In this document: positions 14,666 through 23,773 of the stretch, in pieces
Layout of the letters: every line of letters starts with the position of its first letter
Numbering within the stretch: the stretch's first letter is position 1
Position numbers and translations under genes: made by a program
Notes under the pieces: generated by a model
Told to the model about the DNA's origin: nothing
Databases searched by the model: none
Seen by the model: only the letters and a program-made list of their open reading frames with translations
Source: Acholeplasmataceae bacterium UBA5617
Lineage (GTDB): Bacteria; Bacillota_I; Bacilli_A; Acholeplasmatales; Acholeplasmataceae
Direction of reading: 5' to 3'
DNA length: 31,369 nt
Assembly (NCBI GenBank): GCA_002424575.1
Contig: DIKN01000125.1
Span: forward strand, 1-31,369

Positions 14666-15511
14666 CTAAAAGATGGGTGTGACAGTGATTGTTGATCCAT
14701 CACATGGGATATCAAGACGGCAGTTGAGTTTATTTTCGATACCTTGACCGAGCTCAAACCGGTAAAAATCAATAATCTTCACATCGTTTAAGGTTTGATG
14801 AACCCGCTGATTGGGGTCATAGAGTGATGATTGATCGAGCAAACACATCTGCCTGATATGTTTGATCTTCTCCTCCTCGCTTCCCGCGAATCCTTCTTGT
14901 TTAAGCATATACATTTCATAATCGAGTGTGTTTTGATCAAGTTCGCTAAAAGAAAGGTATTTCGGTCCGTGAGATGCAATTTGCATCGTGATTTTTTTAC
15001 CGATGTCATCAGATTGTCGATCTGTAATCAATAAAACAGAGTGTTTGCCACCAAGATGCATATAGCTATAAAAGACTTGATGTGGTTGTTTTTTGATCCG
15101 ATGAAAGCGGCGGATGAAACAATGTTCTTTGATGATTGTAGCGACTTTGTTGATATAGTCTTCAACGGTCATCCCTTGAATCAACACCTGTTTCGCATCC
15201 GATAAAGTGATGGCTGAGGATCGCATAAGATGCTCGCCAAGAGTCACCATCATGTCAATAAATTGAGGATGTTTAGAGACAAAATCGGTCTCAGCGTTCA
15301 CCTCAAACAGGATGGCTTGGTTTCCATCTGTCACCACACGTGTTAAACCTTTTGATGCGATGCGTGTTGACGATTCTTGCTTAACAATCTTTGTCTTTAA
15401 CCATTGTCTTGCGGAATCAAGATCATCATGGGTTTCTTCAAGGGCTTGTTTGACCTCAAGCATGCCTAATCCTGTTTCTTGACGCAGTTGTTTCACTTTG
15501 TTGATATCCAT
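14666..15511 (-). CDS. tsf: Elongation factor Ts-like protein, divergent and unlinked to rpsB
   Basis: A 281-residue EF-Ts homologue. The N-terminal UBA-like segment is VKQLRQETGLGMLEVKQAL. The core carries EVNAETDFVSK, with the TDFV motif at 75-78 that contacts EF-Tu. YMHLGGKHSVLL follows, and the end has CLLDQSSLYDPN and FYRFELGQGIENK. All EF-Ts parts are present, but several normally conserved positions differ (for example QLRQETGLGM where TGAGM is usual). The ATG at 15511 follows GGAGG by 8 bases. In most Firmicutes tsf follows rpsB; here no ribosomal gene is nearby and the gene has its own promoter and a DUF2892 partner. It may be the only tsf, relocated, or a second copy. Confidence 0.82.
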   Translation of the reverse strand: MDINKVKQLRQETGLGMLEVKQALEETHDDLDSARQWLKTKIVKQESSTRIASKGLTRVVTDGNQAILFEVNAETDFVSKHPQFIDMMVTLGEHLMRSSAITLSDAKQVLIQGMTVEDYINKVATIIKEHCFIRRFHRIKKQPHQVFYSYMHLGGKHSVLLITDRQSDDIGKKITMQIASHGPKYLSFSELDQNTLDYEMYMLKQEGFAGSEEEKIKHIRQMCLLDQSSLYDPNQRVHQTLNDVKIIDFYRFELGQGIENKLNCRLDIPCDGSTITVTPIF

Positions 15512-15530
15512 GATGATGACCTCCATCATA

Positions 15531-15560
15531 ATTATAGCACTCCTACGTTTAATTAGTTAA
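15531..15560 (-). promoter_or_regulatory. Promoter of the EF-Ts-like gene
   Basis: On the minus strand, -10 TATAAT (15531-15536) is perfect and -35 TTAACT (15555-15560) matches 4 of 6 with an 18-base spacer. The leader would be very short, about 15 bases, and contains the ribosome site. Confidence 0.6.
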
Positions 15561-15579
15561 AATAACGCATAAAATAAAC

Positions 15580-15597
15580 AAAAAAGGCCAAAGCCTT
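15580..15597 (-). terminator. Terminator of the parE operon
   Basis: Minus strand: AAGGC/GCCTT with loop TTTG, followed by TTTTTTG. It begins inside the stop codon of the last gene. The stem is short, but the T run is good. Confidence 0.7.
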
Positions 15598-16648
15598 AAT
15601 CGTTGAATAAAGAGAGTTGTTCGACACCAAATTTGCGGTGACCAGAGACAATTCGTTGCCACTTTGAACTTCTTCCTTTGCCTAATGGACGAATCTTATC
15701 TTCATCTTTCAATCGCTTCAGTGTGCGATCGATGGTCGCGTCACTGACGTTTGGATGACGCTTTCTTAAGTCTTCTTTAGAGAATATTTCATCCAATTTT
15801 AAAATGCTGTTTTCTATGTTATTGGATTTGTTAAGTTCCTTTTCAAACACGTATTCATGGGCCATGTCATCAACTTCTTCATAGCTTGCAATGACAATAT
15901 GGAGAAGGATGCGCGATAGCATATCGGTTTGAGCATAGCCTGATGACCAATAATACGATGCCGTAATGACTCCAGACTTCCAACCTTCCATTTCTTTGAG
16001 AAAATATTTGAAAAATGAAACGTATTTAAACACAGAAAAATCTTTAGCAATCAGCGCGTATAAAAGGATTAACGCAACCCATTCTTGATGCTGTGTCACG
16101 ATGTTCATGTTCAAAAAATCAACATAGAAATTCGTGATCAGTTGTGTCAGTTCAAACTTCTTTAAACGAATGTTTTTTTCGTAGAGTTGCATCAATTTCT
16201 CTAAATCTTCTCGCTTGGATGCCTTTTTTGTTTTAAGCATCCCTTCCTCTTCACGCTCATAGTTGACAAATCCGATCGGGTCCGCATTCTTTGACATCAG
16301 TTTGATTAAGTTTCCCACTTCATTGACCAACAGTTCAAAATCTTCTGGTCTTTTATGAAGTTGATGTAAAGCCTGTTTTACGTTGGCTAAAAGATGTTCA
16401 TCTTTGGTGCGCGGTGACATCGGTTTTTTTGCAAACAAACGAATGCGTGCATCGGTCATGTCTAACTGAAAAATCCGTGCGAGAGCGATGAGGTTTTGTT
16501 CCATCGTTTTCTTTTCAAACGCATGACTATCGCGGTTAAAAAGATCGTCATAATAAAACGATTTGCCTTTCGATTCATAGAGTGATAGAAGGAGCATCAT
16601 CACATCTTGCGGGGTTTGGATACGCTCCATATTGCTTAAAGCTTTCAT
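15596..16648 (-). CDS. Unrecognised protein with C-terminal winged-helix segment
   Basis: A 350-residue protein I do not recognise. It is mostly helical and charged, has no signal peptide or clear membrane helix, and has a central hydrophobic helical region (about 175-260). The C-terminal part (about 285-335) reads like a winged helix: SKEDLRKRHPNVSDATIDRT followed by LKRLKDEDKIRPLGKGRSSK. The layout faintly recalls Fic proteins with a C-terminal winged helix, but there is no HPFxxGNGR motif, so I do not call it Fic. The ATG at 16648 is 9 bases from AGGAG; two earlier ATGs are too close. It follows the nucleoside kinase by 12 bases and closes the parE-parC operon, so a link to DNA or nucleotide metabolism is possible. 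Confidence 0.65.
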   Translation of the reverse strand: MKALSNMERIQTPQDVMMLLLSLYESKGKSFYYDDLFNRDSHAFEKKTMEQNLIALARIFQLDMTDARIRLFAKKPMSPRTKDEHLLANVKQALHQLHKRPEDFELLVNEVGNLIKLMSKNADPIGFVNYEREEEGMLKTKKASKREDLEKLMQLYEKNIRLKKFELTQLITNFYVDFLNMNIVTQHQEWVALILLYALIAKDFSVFKYVSFFKYFLKEMEGWKSGVITASYYWSSGYAQTDMLSRILLHIVIASYEEVDDMAHEYVFEKELNKSNNIENSILKLDEIFSKEDLRKRHPNVSDATIDRTLKRLKDEDKIRPLGKGRSSKWQRIVSGHRKFGVEQLSLFND

Positions 16649-16660
16649 GACCATCATCTC

Positions 16661-18301
16661 CTAATGATGAAAACTTGATCCCCCGATGAATTCTCTCAAT
16701 AGAGAATTGCATGGTACGATGTCATCATCGATATTTTTAAAATACTTCAAGAATTTTAAAAGGCGGTTCGCGGTAATGAAGTGTTTATTATCGCGTGGTA
16801 TCGCTAGAAGTTGGGCAACAGCGTGCTTCTTTAAGACAGCTAACTCGTAGGTGAGTTCTGAATTAAAGACATAATTTGCTTCCTTTTGAAAGGGATAAAT
16901 CCATTGGAACTCGCCACGGCGTACCGATGGCCACATGTTCATGGTGTCAATTGCTGATGCATTTCGATATTTTTGGTCCCGGACAATACGGCGTAGTAAT
17001 CTCAACTCCGTGATACTGATGGGATTGTGATCATCGATATGGAGTTGGGTTTGTGGTGCGATGTAGATTTGGAATTTTTGATGTTTAGGAATGCTTCTCG
17101 TTAACTTTTCATTTAACGCGTGAATCCCTTCGATGATGATCGGTGTATCCTCATCTAAATGAATGGTTTTTCCTTGTTCACGCTTACCCGTCTTAAAGTT
17201 GAACTTTGGTAAGGTTACGCTCTGACCTTGAATGAGTGAGAGCATATCGTGGTTAAATAGTTCAACATCAAGTGCATCGATATGTTCTAAATCCGGTGAT
17301 CCATCTTCATTTTTGGGAGCGAGATGCTTACCTAAATAGTAATCATCGATGGAAATCATGACCGGTTTAAGACCTCTTGACATCAGTTCAACACGCAAAC
17401 GATTGGAGAATGTTGTTTTTCCGGATGATGAAGGACCTGCGATACCAATCAAACGAATGTTTTCAATGTTGTTTTGGATTAAATTGCCCAATTCGTTCAA
17501 TTGATGATTGTGTTTGGTTTCACACATGTTGACAAAGTCAACCGCAGATGGGAAATCTTTCGCGTAATCATTGATTTTAGCAATCGAATTACCCTGAATG
17601 ATTTTCCCCCATTTAGCAGCTTCTTTAAGTGCTTGTCCAAACGTGGGTTCATCAGTGAATTTAGGAATCTGTCCGTTCAGTTCAGCACGTGGATATTGAA
17701 TGATGAATCCAGGGTGATAAGGAAACATCTCATAGGATGTCAATAATCCTGTTTCAGGAAGCATATAACCAAACATGTAGTTGATGTAGCCATCACACTC
17801 ATATAAGTTCACATAATCTTCTTCGCGATATTCCATGATGGCGACTTTGTCGGGCATGTTGAGATCGGTGTATAATTTGGTTGCTTCACCAATGGATACC
17901 CGCTTACGTGTAATCGTGAGATTTTTTTGGATAATCCTATTCACTTCATCTTTAATGGCTTTCACAACGGCGATGTTGATCGGACCATCATAATGTTCTA
18001 AAATAGCTAAAATTGAACGTGAGATGCTGTAGTTAAATTTCACTTTGCTGCTTGGCAGTAAACGTTTAATAGCCATCGCAACCACATACCGAAGCGTCGA
18101 TTCATACATGCGAATCGCATCGGGGTGATCATATCTTAAAAATTCGATGATGGCATCCTTGGTTTCAATATAAGAGAGCTCTCTTAAGCGTCCGTTCACG
18201 GTTGCAGCTAAAACATTTTTTTGACCCAATTCGCGTGCGATATCGAGCAAAACTTGGGGGCGGTCATACGTATAATGTTGACCTTCAATAATTAATTTCA
18301 T
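16661..18301 (-). CDS. Uridine-kinase-like nucleoside kinase with ThrRS-like N-terminal region
   Basis: A 546-residue P-loop kinase. Walker A is GPSSSGKT at 289-296, followed by ISIDDYYLGK and the PRK/uridine-kinase segment ELRLLRRIVRDQKYR. The first 60 residues look like a TGS domain and the next part like the second additional domain of threonyl-tRNA synthetase. This fusion is known in Firmicutes and is usually annotated as nucleoside kinase. It should phosphorylate a nucleoside, probably uridine or cytidine, in salvage; substrate range is not clear from sequence. AGGAG precedes the ATG. It follows parC by 9 bases. Confidence 0.87.
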   Translation of the reverse strand: MKLIIEGQHYTYDRPQVLLDIARELGQKNVLAATVNGRLRELSYIETKDAIIEFLRYDHPDAIRMYESTLRYVVAMAIKRLLPSSKVKFNYSISRSILAILEHYDGPINIAVVKAIKDEVNRIIQKNLTITRKRVSIGEATKLYTDLNMPDKVAIMEYREEDYVNLYECDGYINYMFGYMLPETGLLTSYEMFPYHPGFIIQYPRAELNGQIPKFTDEPTFGQALKEAAKWGKIIQGNSIAKINDYAKDFPSAVDFVNMCETKHNHQLNELGNLIQNNIENIRLIGIAGPSSSGKTTFSNRLRVELMSRGLKPVMISIDDYYLGKHLAPKNEDGSPDLEHIDALDVELFNHDMLSLIQGQSVTLPKFNFKTGKREQGKTIHLDEDTPIIIEGIHALNEKLTRSIPKHQKFQIYIAPQTQLHIDDHNPISITELRLLRRIVRDQKYRNASAIDTMNMWPSVRRGEFQWIYPFQKEANYVFNSELTYELAVLKKHAVAQLLAIPRDNKHFITANRLLKFLKYFKNIDDDIVPCNSLLREFIGGSSFHH

Positions 18302-18310
18302 ATGATTCTC

Positions 18311-20908
18311 CTATTCGTCCTCATCGAATAAATCAAATCTATTCAGATGAATCTTTTTATCTTTAAGTTCAATGACTTCTTCTTTCACGAGGTCAACGGT
18401 TTCGACCTTTTCTTTTGGTTCTACTTTTTTCTTGTTAACTTTTTCGACTTTAGGTTCTTCTTTTTCATCTTTAGCATCAAAGATTTCAATCGCATACCCT
18501 CTTCCAAGATCCATTTCTTCAAACATTTTTTTGCCGAATTTATTACCTGTGTACTTAAGATCGTTAGCAGTGAGCATCAAACTACCTTTTTCGGTTAAAA
18601 TGCGTGTTCCCACATTTTCTTTTTGTTGGAGTCGACCCAAACGTGCAATCGAAACGGCAAGGTGGGGATTTGCTTTTTGATGTTCGATGATTAAAATACC
18701 ACGACGATTACGGTTATAAACGGGTAGTTCTTCGACGACATCTTTGATGACATGTCCTCGGTTGGTTAAAATGATGAAATCATCACCTGGTTTGACATAG
18801 ATGGCACCTGCAACTTCATCACCATCTTGAAGAGACATGCTCTTGACTCCACCTGCTTGCAAACCATAGAGTGGAAGTTCTTCGGTTTTAAAACGAAGCG
18901 CATACCCTTTTTTGGAGACCGACAGAATGTTTGACTTTTCATGAATATCGACACTGATCACTTCATCGCTATCTGCGAGTTTCATGCATTTGACGGATTT
19001 GTTGAATCGTGTGACTTCAAAATCAGCGATTTTTGCCTGCTTCATCATGCCTTCCTTGGTTGCAATCAATACATTGATATCTTCTTTGAAGTTGGATACA
19101 GGGAGAATTTTGACCAATCGTTCATTTTTTTCGATCGGTGTGATGTTGTTGATGTAGATGCCAAGATCTTTCCATTTTTGTTCATCGATCTTAAAGACAG
19201 GAAGGAAAATGTAGTTCCCTAAATTCGTGAAAATGAGCAGTGTGTCGAGCGTATTAAGTTCAACTTCAAACATGAGGGCATCGTTTTCTTTCAGACCACA
19301 GCTTTGAGAAGCTTGGTACGATCTGGTTGATGCGCGTTTGATGTAGCCATCTTTGGTAATACCGATCATGACTTTTTCATCGATGATTAAATCTTTTTGA
19401 TCGATTTTGATGTTTTCAATTTCAGCTTCAATTTCGGTTTTTCTGACATCACCCAAGAGATCGACCATGTCGGTCAATTCCCTTTTGATGACACGCCGTA
19501 AAGCTTGTTCAGAGCTTAAAATGTGCTCAAGTTCTTTGATGCGTTCCGATAGACTGACCGATTCTTGTTCAAGGGCGATGATGTCGGTATTGGATAAGCG
19601 GTAAAGCTGCAAGGTGACAATCGCTTCAGCTTGAACTTCTGAGAATCCAAATGAAGCCATTAAATTTTCTTTGGCATTTTGTTTATTTTGTGAGTTCCTA
19701 ATGATTTTTACGACTTCTTCAATCACAGAAACCATTTTGATTAAACCTAAAACGATGTGTTGACGTTTGGTCGCTTTGGCGAGTTCATAATTTGAACGGT
19801 TGGTGATGACATCCTTTTGATGGTCAACATAAGCTTTAAGAATAGGAATGACACCGACCAAAACGGGACGGTGATTCATGATAGCTACCATGTTGTAGTT
19901 GTAGGCAACCTGTAAATCTGTATTTTTAAATAAAAGGTTTAAGATCAGCTGTGCATCAGCACCTTTTCTTAAATCAATGGCAATTCTTAATCCTTCTTGG
20001 TCAGATTCATCTCGGATTTCTAAGATATCTTCAACCTTTTTTTCAATACGGAAAACATCCATCGCTTTGACGAGATCGGCTTTGTTAATTTCATAGGGTA
20101 TTTCGGTGATGACAATCCTGTCTTGGGATTTGCTAATCTCTTCGATTTTGCTCTTTGAACGGATGACAATCTTACCACTACCCGTTTCTAAAGCTTGTAA
20201 AATACCTGAGTGTCCTTGAACGATACCACCGGTTGGGAAATCAGGGCCATGAATGATTTTCGCAATCTCCTCAAAGGTGATCTTCTCATTGTCGATATAG
20301 GCTAGGGTTGCATCGACGACTTCCTTTAAATTGTGGGGTGGAATGTTTGTCGCATATCCTGCGGATATACCTTTGGCACCGTTGACCAAAAGATTAGGAA
20401 ATTTCGCAGGTAAAACAACCGGCTCTAATTCTTCATCATCAAAATTGGGGACAAAAGGCACCGTTCGTTTATCAATATCACCCAAGAGAGCTTCAGCAGC
20501 TTTCGAGAGTCTAGCTTCCGTGTAACGCATAGCGGCAGCAGAATCACCGTCGATTGACCCATTGTTACCGTGCATGTCGATCAAAGGGACACGCATTTTG
20601 AAATCTTGTGAAAGACGAACCATCGCTTCATAGATCGAGGAATCACCATGTGGGTGATATTTCCCCATGACTTCACCTGCAATGCGGGCTGATTTTTTAT
20701 AGGGTTTATTGTGAAACATGCCAAGTTGTTGCATCGCGTATAAGATACGACGCTGAACAGGCTTTAGCCCATCTCGTGCATCAGGGAGTGCGCGATCTTG
20801 AATGATGTATTTGGAATAACGTGCAAAGCGTTCTGAGACAATGTCCTCTAAGGAAGATTCAATGACTTTTTCAACGTACTCGTTGACTTGTTTGATAATA
20901 TTTGCCAT
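18311..20908 (-). CDS. parC: DNA topoisomerase IV subunit A
   Basis: An 865-residue type IIA topoisomerase subunit that breaks and rejoins DNA. The catalytic Tyr129 is in AAMRYTEARL. The quinolone region reads HPHGDSSIYEAMVRLSQ, the ParC form (GyrA usually has DSAVYEA), with Ser90, Ser91 and Glu94 in the wild-type state. A beta-propeller-like C-terminal domain follows from about 490. The last 55 residues are an unusual charged tail rich in Lys and Glu. Its ATG overlaps the parE stop by one base (TAATG), with AAAGGAG upstream, so the subunits are co-translated. Together they separate linked daughter chromosomes after replication. Confidence 0.95.
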   Translation of the reverse strand: MANIIKQVNEYVEKVIESSLEDIVSERFARYSKYIIQDRALPDARDGLKPVQRRILYAMQQLGMFHNKPYKKSARIAGEVMGKYHPHGDSSIYEAMVRLSQDFKMRVPLIDMHGNNGSIDGDSAAAMRYTEARLSKAAEALLGDIDKRTVPFVPNFDDEELEPVVLPAKFPNLLVNGAKGISAGYATNIPPHNLKEVVDATLAYIDNEKITFEEIAKIIHGPDFPTGGIVQGHSGILQALETGSGKIVIRSKSKIEEISKSQDRIVITEIPYEINKADLVKAMDVFRIEKKVEDILEIRDESDQEGLRIAIDLRKGADAQLILNLLFKNTDLQVAYNYNMVAIMNHRPVLVGVIPILKAYVDHQKDVITNRSNYELAKATKRQHIVLGLIKMVSVIEEVVKIIRNSQNKQNAKENLMASFGFSEVQAEAIVTLQLYRLSNTDIIALEQESVSLSERIKELEHILSSEQALRRVIKRELTDMVDLLGDVRKTEIEAEIENIKIDQKDLIIDEKVMIGITKDGYIKRASTRSYQASQSCGLKENDALMFEVELNTLDTLLIFTNLGNYIFLPVFKIDEQKWKDLGIYINNITPIEKNERLVKILPVSNFKEDINVLIATKEGMMKQAKIADFEVTRFNKSVKCMKLADSDEVISVDIHEKSNILSVSKKGYALRFKTEELPLYGLQAGGVKSMSLQDGDEVAGAIYVKPGDDFIILTNRGHVIKDVVEELPVYNRNRRGILIIEHQKANPHLAVSIARLGRLQQKENVGTRILTEKGSLMLTANDLKYTGNKFGKKMFEEMDLGRGYAIEIFDAKDEKEEPKVEKVNKKKVEPKEKVETVDLVKEEVIELKDKKIHLNRFDLFDEDE

Positions 20909-22869
20909 TATAAGTCTCCTTTCTGAAGATCAAAATCGTCAGACACTTCAAAGTCGACATTATCTTCAATCCAGGTGCGTCTTGGGGCAACATCATCACC
21001 CATCAGCACGGAGATACGCTTATCGGATGCTGCTAAATCTTCAATACGGACTTGAATGAGTGAACGTGTCTCAGGGTTCATCGTGGTTTCCCACAGTTGG
21101 CTTGCGTTCATTTCACCGAGTCCTTTATAGCGTTGAATGTTGTATGGATTATCATCGATCAAAGCTTTAAGTTCTTCATCGCTCCATGCATAAAAAATTT
21201 CTTCTTTTTTACTCTTTTTCTTGGTCACTTTGTAGAGCGGAGGTTGTGCGAGATAGAGGCGACCATCTTCAATTAATGGACGCATATAGCGGAAGAAAAA
21301 GGTCAGTAAAAGGATTTGAATATGAGCACCATCGGTATCAGCATCGGTCATAATAATCACTTTTTTGTAATTACATTTTTTAAGATCAAAGTCAGCACCA
21401 AAATCGGCACCAATCGTATAGATGATGGTGCTGATTTCTTCATTTTTTAAAAGGATATCGATCGCGCTACGCTCGGTATTGATCACTTTACCTCTAAGAG
21501 GTAGTATGGCTTGAAAGCGACGGTTTCTTCCCTGCTTTGCCGATCCTCCGGCAGAGTCACCTTCAACCAAAAAGAGTTCGTTGACGTTCTTATCTTTGCC
21601 TTGAGCAGGGGTAAGTTTGCCTGATAAAAGCATCTCTTTCTTCTGCTTTGATTTACCATTTCGTGCTTCATCACGCGCCTTGCGGGCAGCTTCTCTTGCA
21701 CGCTGTGCGGAGAGCGCACGGTTAATGATTTGAGAAGCAATCTCTCGGTTCTCTTCAAGATAAGTTGTAAATTTATCATACACCACATAATCGGTGGCAT
21801 TTCTTGCTTCAGGTGTTCCAAGTTTTCCCTTGGTTTGTCCTTCAAATTCCAAAACATCCTCAGGAATACGTAAACTGATGATGGATGTTAATCCTTCACG
21901 AATATCTGAACCATCAAGATTGGGATCTTTATCGCGCAGTAGGTTATATTTTCTTGCATAGTCATTCATCGAACGCGTTAAGGCTGACTTGAATCCGATT
22001 TCGTGAGTTCCTCCATCACGTGTTCGAACGTTATTGACAAAGGATAAAATGTTTTCTTGATAGCCATCGGTGAATTGTAAAGCGATCTCGATTTCAATGG
22101 TTTTCTTCTTGTGTTCACCCACTAAATAGGGAGCTTCAATCAGGAGTGTATCGTGTATCCCATTTTTTCCCACATTTAAAAGTTCGATGTATGCTTTAAT
22201 ACCCTCATCGTATTTAAATGACTCCTTTTGAGGTTTTCGCTGATCGATTAAATTCATCTTCAAACCTTTGATTAAAAAGGCGGATTCTCGAATGCGTTCC
22301 TTAACGAGGTCATATTGGAAAAGTGTGGTTGAAAAGATTTTCGGATCAGGCTTAAACCATACCGTTGTTCCGGTCTTCTTCGTATCACCAATGCGTTCAA
22401 TTTGACCAATCTTAGAACCACCATCGGTGAAACGTTGACGCCAAATGCCCCCATCGCGATAAATGGTGACTTCTAGAAAAGAGGATAAGGCGTTGACCAC
22501 TGAGGAACCCACACCGTGTAAGCCACCGGATACTTTGTATCCGCTTTGATCAGAAAATTTTCCTCCAGCATGTAAAACAGTAAAAATGATTTCTGTTGTT
22601 GGTCGTCCAGATGCATGCATTTTGTAGGGCATACCTCGACCGTTATCAGAAACCTCGATAGAATTATCCGCCTTAATGGTGACGGTTATTTCGCTGCCAT
22701 AGCCTGAAAGAGCTTCGTCGATAGCGTTATCAACGATTTCCCAGACGAGATGATGAAGTCCTCTAGCATCGGTAGAACCGATGTACATCCCAGGACGCTT
22801 ACGGACTGCCTCCAAGCCTTCAAGGATTTGTATCGATTTTTCATCATAAATTTTGTTTGTATTATTCAC
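20908..22869 (-). CDS. parE: DNA topoisomerase IV subunit B
   Basis: A 653-residue GHKL ATPase subunit. ATP-binding motifs are EIVDNAIDEAL at 44-54, DNGRGMP, and GLHGVGSSVVNALS. The TOPRIM part has VEGDSAGGSAKQGRNRRFQ and DADTDGAHI. LPLRGKVINTE is the ParE form. The start is GTG at 22869, because the frame's first domain begins within 10 residues. An ATG 2 bases upstream is out of frame and runs straight into TGA. The ribosome site (GGTGAT) is weak. A good promoter lies 28-56 bases upstream. It is the first gene of a four-gene operon with parC, the nucleoside kinase and an unknown gene. Confidence 0.95.
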   Translation of the reverse strand: MNNTNKIYDEKSIQILEGLEAVRKRPGMYIGSTDARGLHHLVWEIVDNAIDEALSGYGSEITVTIKADNSIEVSDNGRGMPYKMHASGRPTTEIIFTVLHAGGKFSDQSGYKVSGGLHGVGSSVVNALSSFLEVTIYRDGGIWRQRFTDGGSKIGQIERIGDTKKTGTTVWFKPDPKIFSTTLFQYDLVKERIRESAFLIKGLKMNLIDQRKPQKESFKYDEGIKAYIELLNVGKNGIHDTLLIEAPYLVGEHKKKTIEIEIALQFTDGYQENILSFVNNVRTRDGGTHEIGFKSALTRSMNDYARKYNLLRDKDPNLDGSDIREGLTSIISLRIPEDVLEFEGQTKGKLGTPEARNATDYVVYDKFTTYLEENREIASQIINRALSAQRAREAARKARDEARNGKSKQKKEMLLSGKLTPAQGKDKNVNELFLVEGDSAGGSAKQGRNRRFQAILPLRGKVINTERSAIDILLKNEEISTIIYTIGADFGADFDLKKCNYKKVIIMTDADTDGAHIQILLLTFFFRYMRPLIEDGRLYLAQPPLYKVTKKKSKKEEIFYAWSDEELKALIDDNPYNIQRYKGLGEMNASQLWETTMNPETRSLIQVRIEDLAASDKRISVLMGDDVAPRRTWIEDNVDFEVSDDFDLQKGDL

Positions 22870-22896
22870 ATGATCACCAACTTTATGTATGCATTT

Positions 22897-22925
22897 ATTA
22901 TACCAAAAAATATATGCAACTACAA
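22897..22925 (-). promoter_or_regulatory. Promoter of parE
   Basis: On the minus strand, -10 TATAAT (22897-22902) is perfect and -35 TTGTAG (22920-22925) matches 4 of 6, with a 17-base spacer. It diverges from the plsY promoter only 27 bases away. Confidence 0.75.
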
Positions 22926-22951
22926 CGTTTGAATATGTTTTCTTTTTCGTT

Positions 22952-22979
22952 TTGACACCCGTTTTAATCGTGATATAAT
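22952..22979 (+). promoter_or_regulatory. Promoter of plsY
   Basis: -35 TTGACA (22952-22957) and -10 TATAAT (22974-22979) are both perfect, with a 16-base spacer. The start of transcription should be near 22986, giving a short leader. Confidence 0.88.
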
Positions 22980-23002
22980 GTATAAGTAATGAGGTGACTA
23001 TG

Positions 23003-23683
23003 ATGACGTATGTTTACATTTTCTTGTTAATGCTTCTCTCTTATTTCCTTGGATCCATTCCCAGTGGTTTGATCATTGGTAAAGTTTTTAAGAACATAGA
23101 CATTCGCCAATATGGCTCAAAAAACACAGGTGCAACCAACGCGATTCGCGTCCTAGGCTTCAAATATGGTGTTTGGGCTTTCGTTTTTGATTCACTCAAA
23201 GGAGCACTCGTCATTTTACTTGTTTATCTGATGAATGATCCATCACTCTTTTTAGTCAGTCAATATGAGATTAACATTTCTTCACTTTATGGGGCTGTCG
23301 CCGTTTTAGGTCATGTTTTCCCAATCTATATTCATTTCAAAGGTGGAAAAGCTGTTGCAACCTCAGCAGGCATGATATTTGCTATCGAACCATGGGTCGC
23401 CATCGGTGTCATTATTTTCTTCTTGATCATGTTTTTTATCACACGCTATGTCTCACTGTCTTCAACCATTGCAGCATCCTCTGTACTTGTCTATTTCGTC
23501 ATCAGAGTCTTCATTGAACATGAACTCTTCAATTTATCGACACGCATCATGGACTTAGTTGTTGTGAGTTTGCTTGCAACACTCATCTTTATTCGACACA
23601 AAGCGAATTATCGTCGTTTAAAATTGGGCACTGAATACCGATTTATCCCAAAAAAGAAAGATAAAACACAACAATCTGCTTAA
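23003..23683 (+). CDS. plsY: Glycerol-3-phosphate acyltransferase PlsY
   Basis: A 226-residue integral membrane acyltransferase with all three PlsY motifs: GSIPSG near 17-22, the phosphate-binding YGSKNTGATNAIR near 38-50, and GHVFPIYIHFKGGKAVATSA. It moves the acyl group from acyl-phosphate to glycerol 3-phosphate, the first step of phospholipid synthesis. The ATG at 23003 is 6 bases from GAGGTG; an ATG three bases earlier is nearly as good. It is transcribed alone from a near-perfect promoter. A strong terminator follows, so the glycoside hydrolase downstream is a separate unit. Confidence 0.95.
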   Translation: MTYVYIFLLMLLSYFLGSIPSGLIIGKVFKNIDIRQYGSKNTGATNAIRVLGFKYGVWAFVFDSLKGALVILLVYLMNDPSLFLVSQYEINISSLYGAVAVLGHVFPIYIHFKGGKAVATSAGMIFAIEPWVAIGVIIFFLIMFFITRYVSLSSTIAASSVLVYFVIRVFIEHELFNLSTRIMDLVVVSLLATLIFIRHKANYRRLKLGTEYRFIPKKKDKTQQSA

Positions 23684-23700
23684 ATGAGCAGATTTTTTTT
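23673..23700 (+). terminator. Terminator of plsY
   Basis: AATCTGCT/AGCAGATT forms an 8-bp stem with a 6-base loop that contains the stop codon. A run of eight T residues follows. Confidence 0.9.
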
Positions 23701-23726
23701 ATGCTGATGCAGATTTACGATTGAGT

Positions 23727-23755
23727 TTGATAAAGGTATTATTATCCTATATAAT
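23727..23755 (+). promoter_or_regulatory. Promoter of the glycoside hydrolase gene
   Basis: -35 TTGATA (23727-23732) and a perfect -10 TATAAT (23750-23755) are 17 bases apart. Transcription would start near 23762, only about 12 bases before the ATG. Confidence 0.8.
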
Positions 23756-23773
23756 GAAATTGTGAGGTTTTAT

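Noticed and set aside
15596..16648. Annotating the unknown protein as a Fic AMP-transferase
   Set aside because: The HPFxxGNGR motif is absent. Only a vague helical layout and the C-terminal winged helix are shared.
21483..21857. A 124-residue minus-strand frame within parE
   Set aside because: It is an out-of-frame shadow of parE, which has a full set of conserved motifs across the same stretch.
20908..22869. Calling the topoisomerase pair gyrB/gyrA
   Set aside because: KVINTE in the B subunit and DSSIYEA in the A subunit are ParE and ParC forms, and the parE-parC order with direct overlap is typical of topoisomerase IV.
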